From assembly GCF_905475345.1 (NCBI RefSeq), contig NC_066590.1, positions 8,725,001 through 8,789,000 of the forward strand: 64,000 nucleotides of DNA, written 5' to 3'. The DNA is from Vespula vulgaris (taxonomy: Eukaryota; Arthropoda; Insecta; Hymenoptera; Vespidae). Numbering within the stretch: position 1 is the stretch's first letter; every line of letters starts with the position of its first letter. Below, piece by piece: positions 63,834 through 64,000 of the stretch. Position numbers and translations under genes: made by a program. The notes under the pieces were generated by a model. That model was not told where the DNA came from and ran no database searches. It saw only the letters and a list, made by a program, of their open reading frames with translations.

Positions 63834-64000
63834 AGTTTCGATGTTTTCCGATATATAGACAAGTTTTGAAAAACGAATTTCATTTGTATAATATATGTTT
63901 ATCGAATAGAAAAAAAAAAACAAACAAAAAAATAAAAAAGAAGGAAAGAAAGAACGTGTGAATTCTTATAAGAGATATTTGGAATTTATATATATTATGG

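Larger units (their letters stand above)
43550..64000 (+). other. Presumed downstream intron of robo (continues beyond the window)
   Basis: I looked for the Ig2 exon (expected motifs RDDFR, a cysteine framework, and PEP..W.K) on both strands and did not see it. The intron would therefore exceed 20 kb. It holds three diverged tandem arrays or minisatellites, two inverted-repeat elements and many microsatellites, listed separately. Confidence 0.58.
56745..64000. other. Non-coding block to the window end
   Basis: TTTA/TTAG/TTGG tetranucleotide runs (56745-56810) follow the transposon remnant. Further on are (TA)n at 57430-57475, (GA)n at 58240-58312, a GC-richer island at 57930-58430 and (GAAA)n at 59985-60029. 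Then unique GC-richer sequence at 60140-60370, (CGTA/CGTG)n at 60684-60739, (CT)n at 62055-62098, (CT)n at 63467-63532 and (CGAAA)n at 63749-63774. No exon recognised. Confidence 0.5.

Overview
The window looks like the interior of one very large gene in an insect nuclear genome, and almost all of it is non-coding. The only protein-coding segment I can defend is one 309-bp exon at 43241-43549 (+). It encodes the first immunoglobulin domain of a Roundabout (Robo) axon-guidance receptor. It has a clean acceptor (polypyrimidine tract then CAG), a consensus donor (G|GTAAGT) and symmetric 1-1 phase. No other Robo exon was recognised, so 1-43240 and 43550-64000 are best read as two long introns of the same gene. 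That reading is inference; each intron would be at least 43 kb and 20 kb respectively.

The DNA suggests an insect, probably a hymenopteran (wasp, bee or ant). It is AT-rich, yet CpG is plentiful outside repeats. It is unusually full of (GA)n/(CT)n, (TA)n, (GATA)n, (CAT)n and (ATT)n microsatellites, and the Robo domain resembles insect Robo1. The taxon call rests on general character only.

Layout. 1-43 kb is intron dominated by purine or pyrimidine tracts (longest about 86 bp at 12.03 kb and 94 bp at 36.12 kb), with short GC-richer islands between them (for example 3.4, 9.3, 13.6-14.7, 26.5, 39.6 and 40.6 kb). Two GGTGCTGGTACTGGT-type minisatellites sit at 13.8 and 27.9 kb, a G-rich quadruplex-prone block at 14.46 kb, and a 22-bp-stem hairpin at 15.36 kb. 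Several stretches are old, diverged tandem duplications with units of about 90-380 bp: 2.94, 20.36, 20.98, 32.05, 42.18 (five copies, ending about 150 bp before the exon), 44.77 and 47.52 kb. A looser pair about 800 bp apart lies at 29.6/30.4 kb. Three short inverted-repeat elements were found: 33.90-34.30 kb, 50.67-50.95 kb and 56.33-56.74 kb. The last carries a decayed C-terminal piece of a Tc1/mariner-type transposase on the minus strand.

Most open reading frames in the window are artefacts of repeats: Ser/Leu-rich frames through (CT)n and Arg/Glu-rich frames through (GA)n. They are not annotated as genes. I found no credible tRNA, rRNA, CRISPR array or second protein-coding gene. The most unusual finding is the set of independent, similarly sized, degenerate tandem arrays within one presumed gene, including one directly upstream of the only exon.
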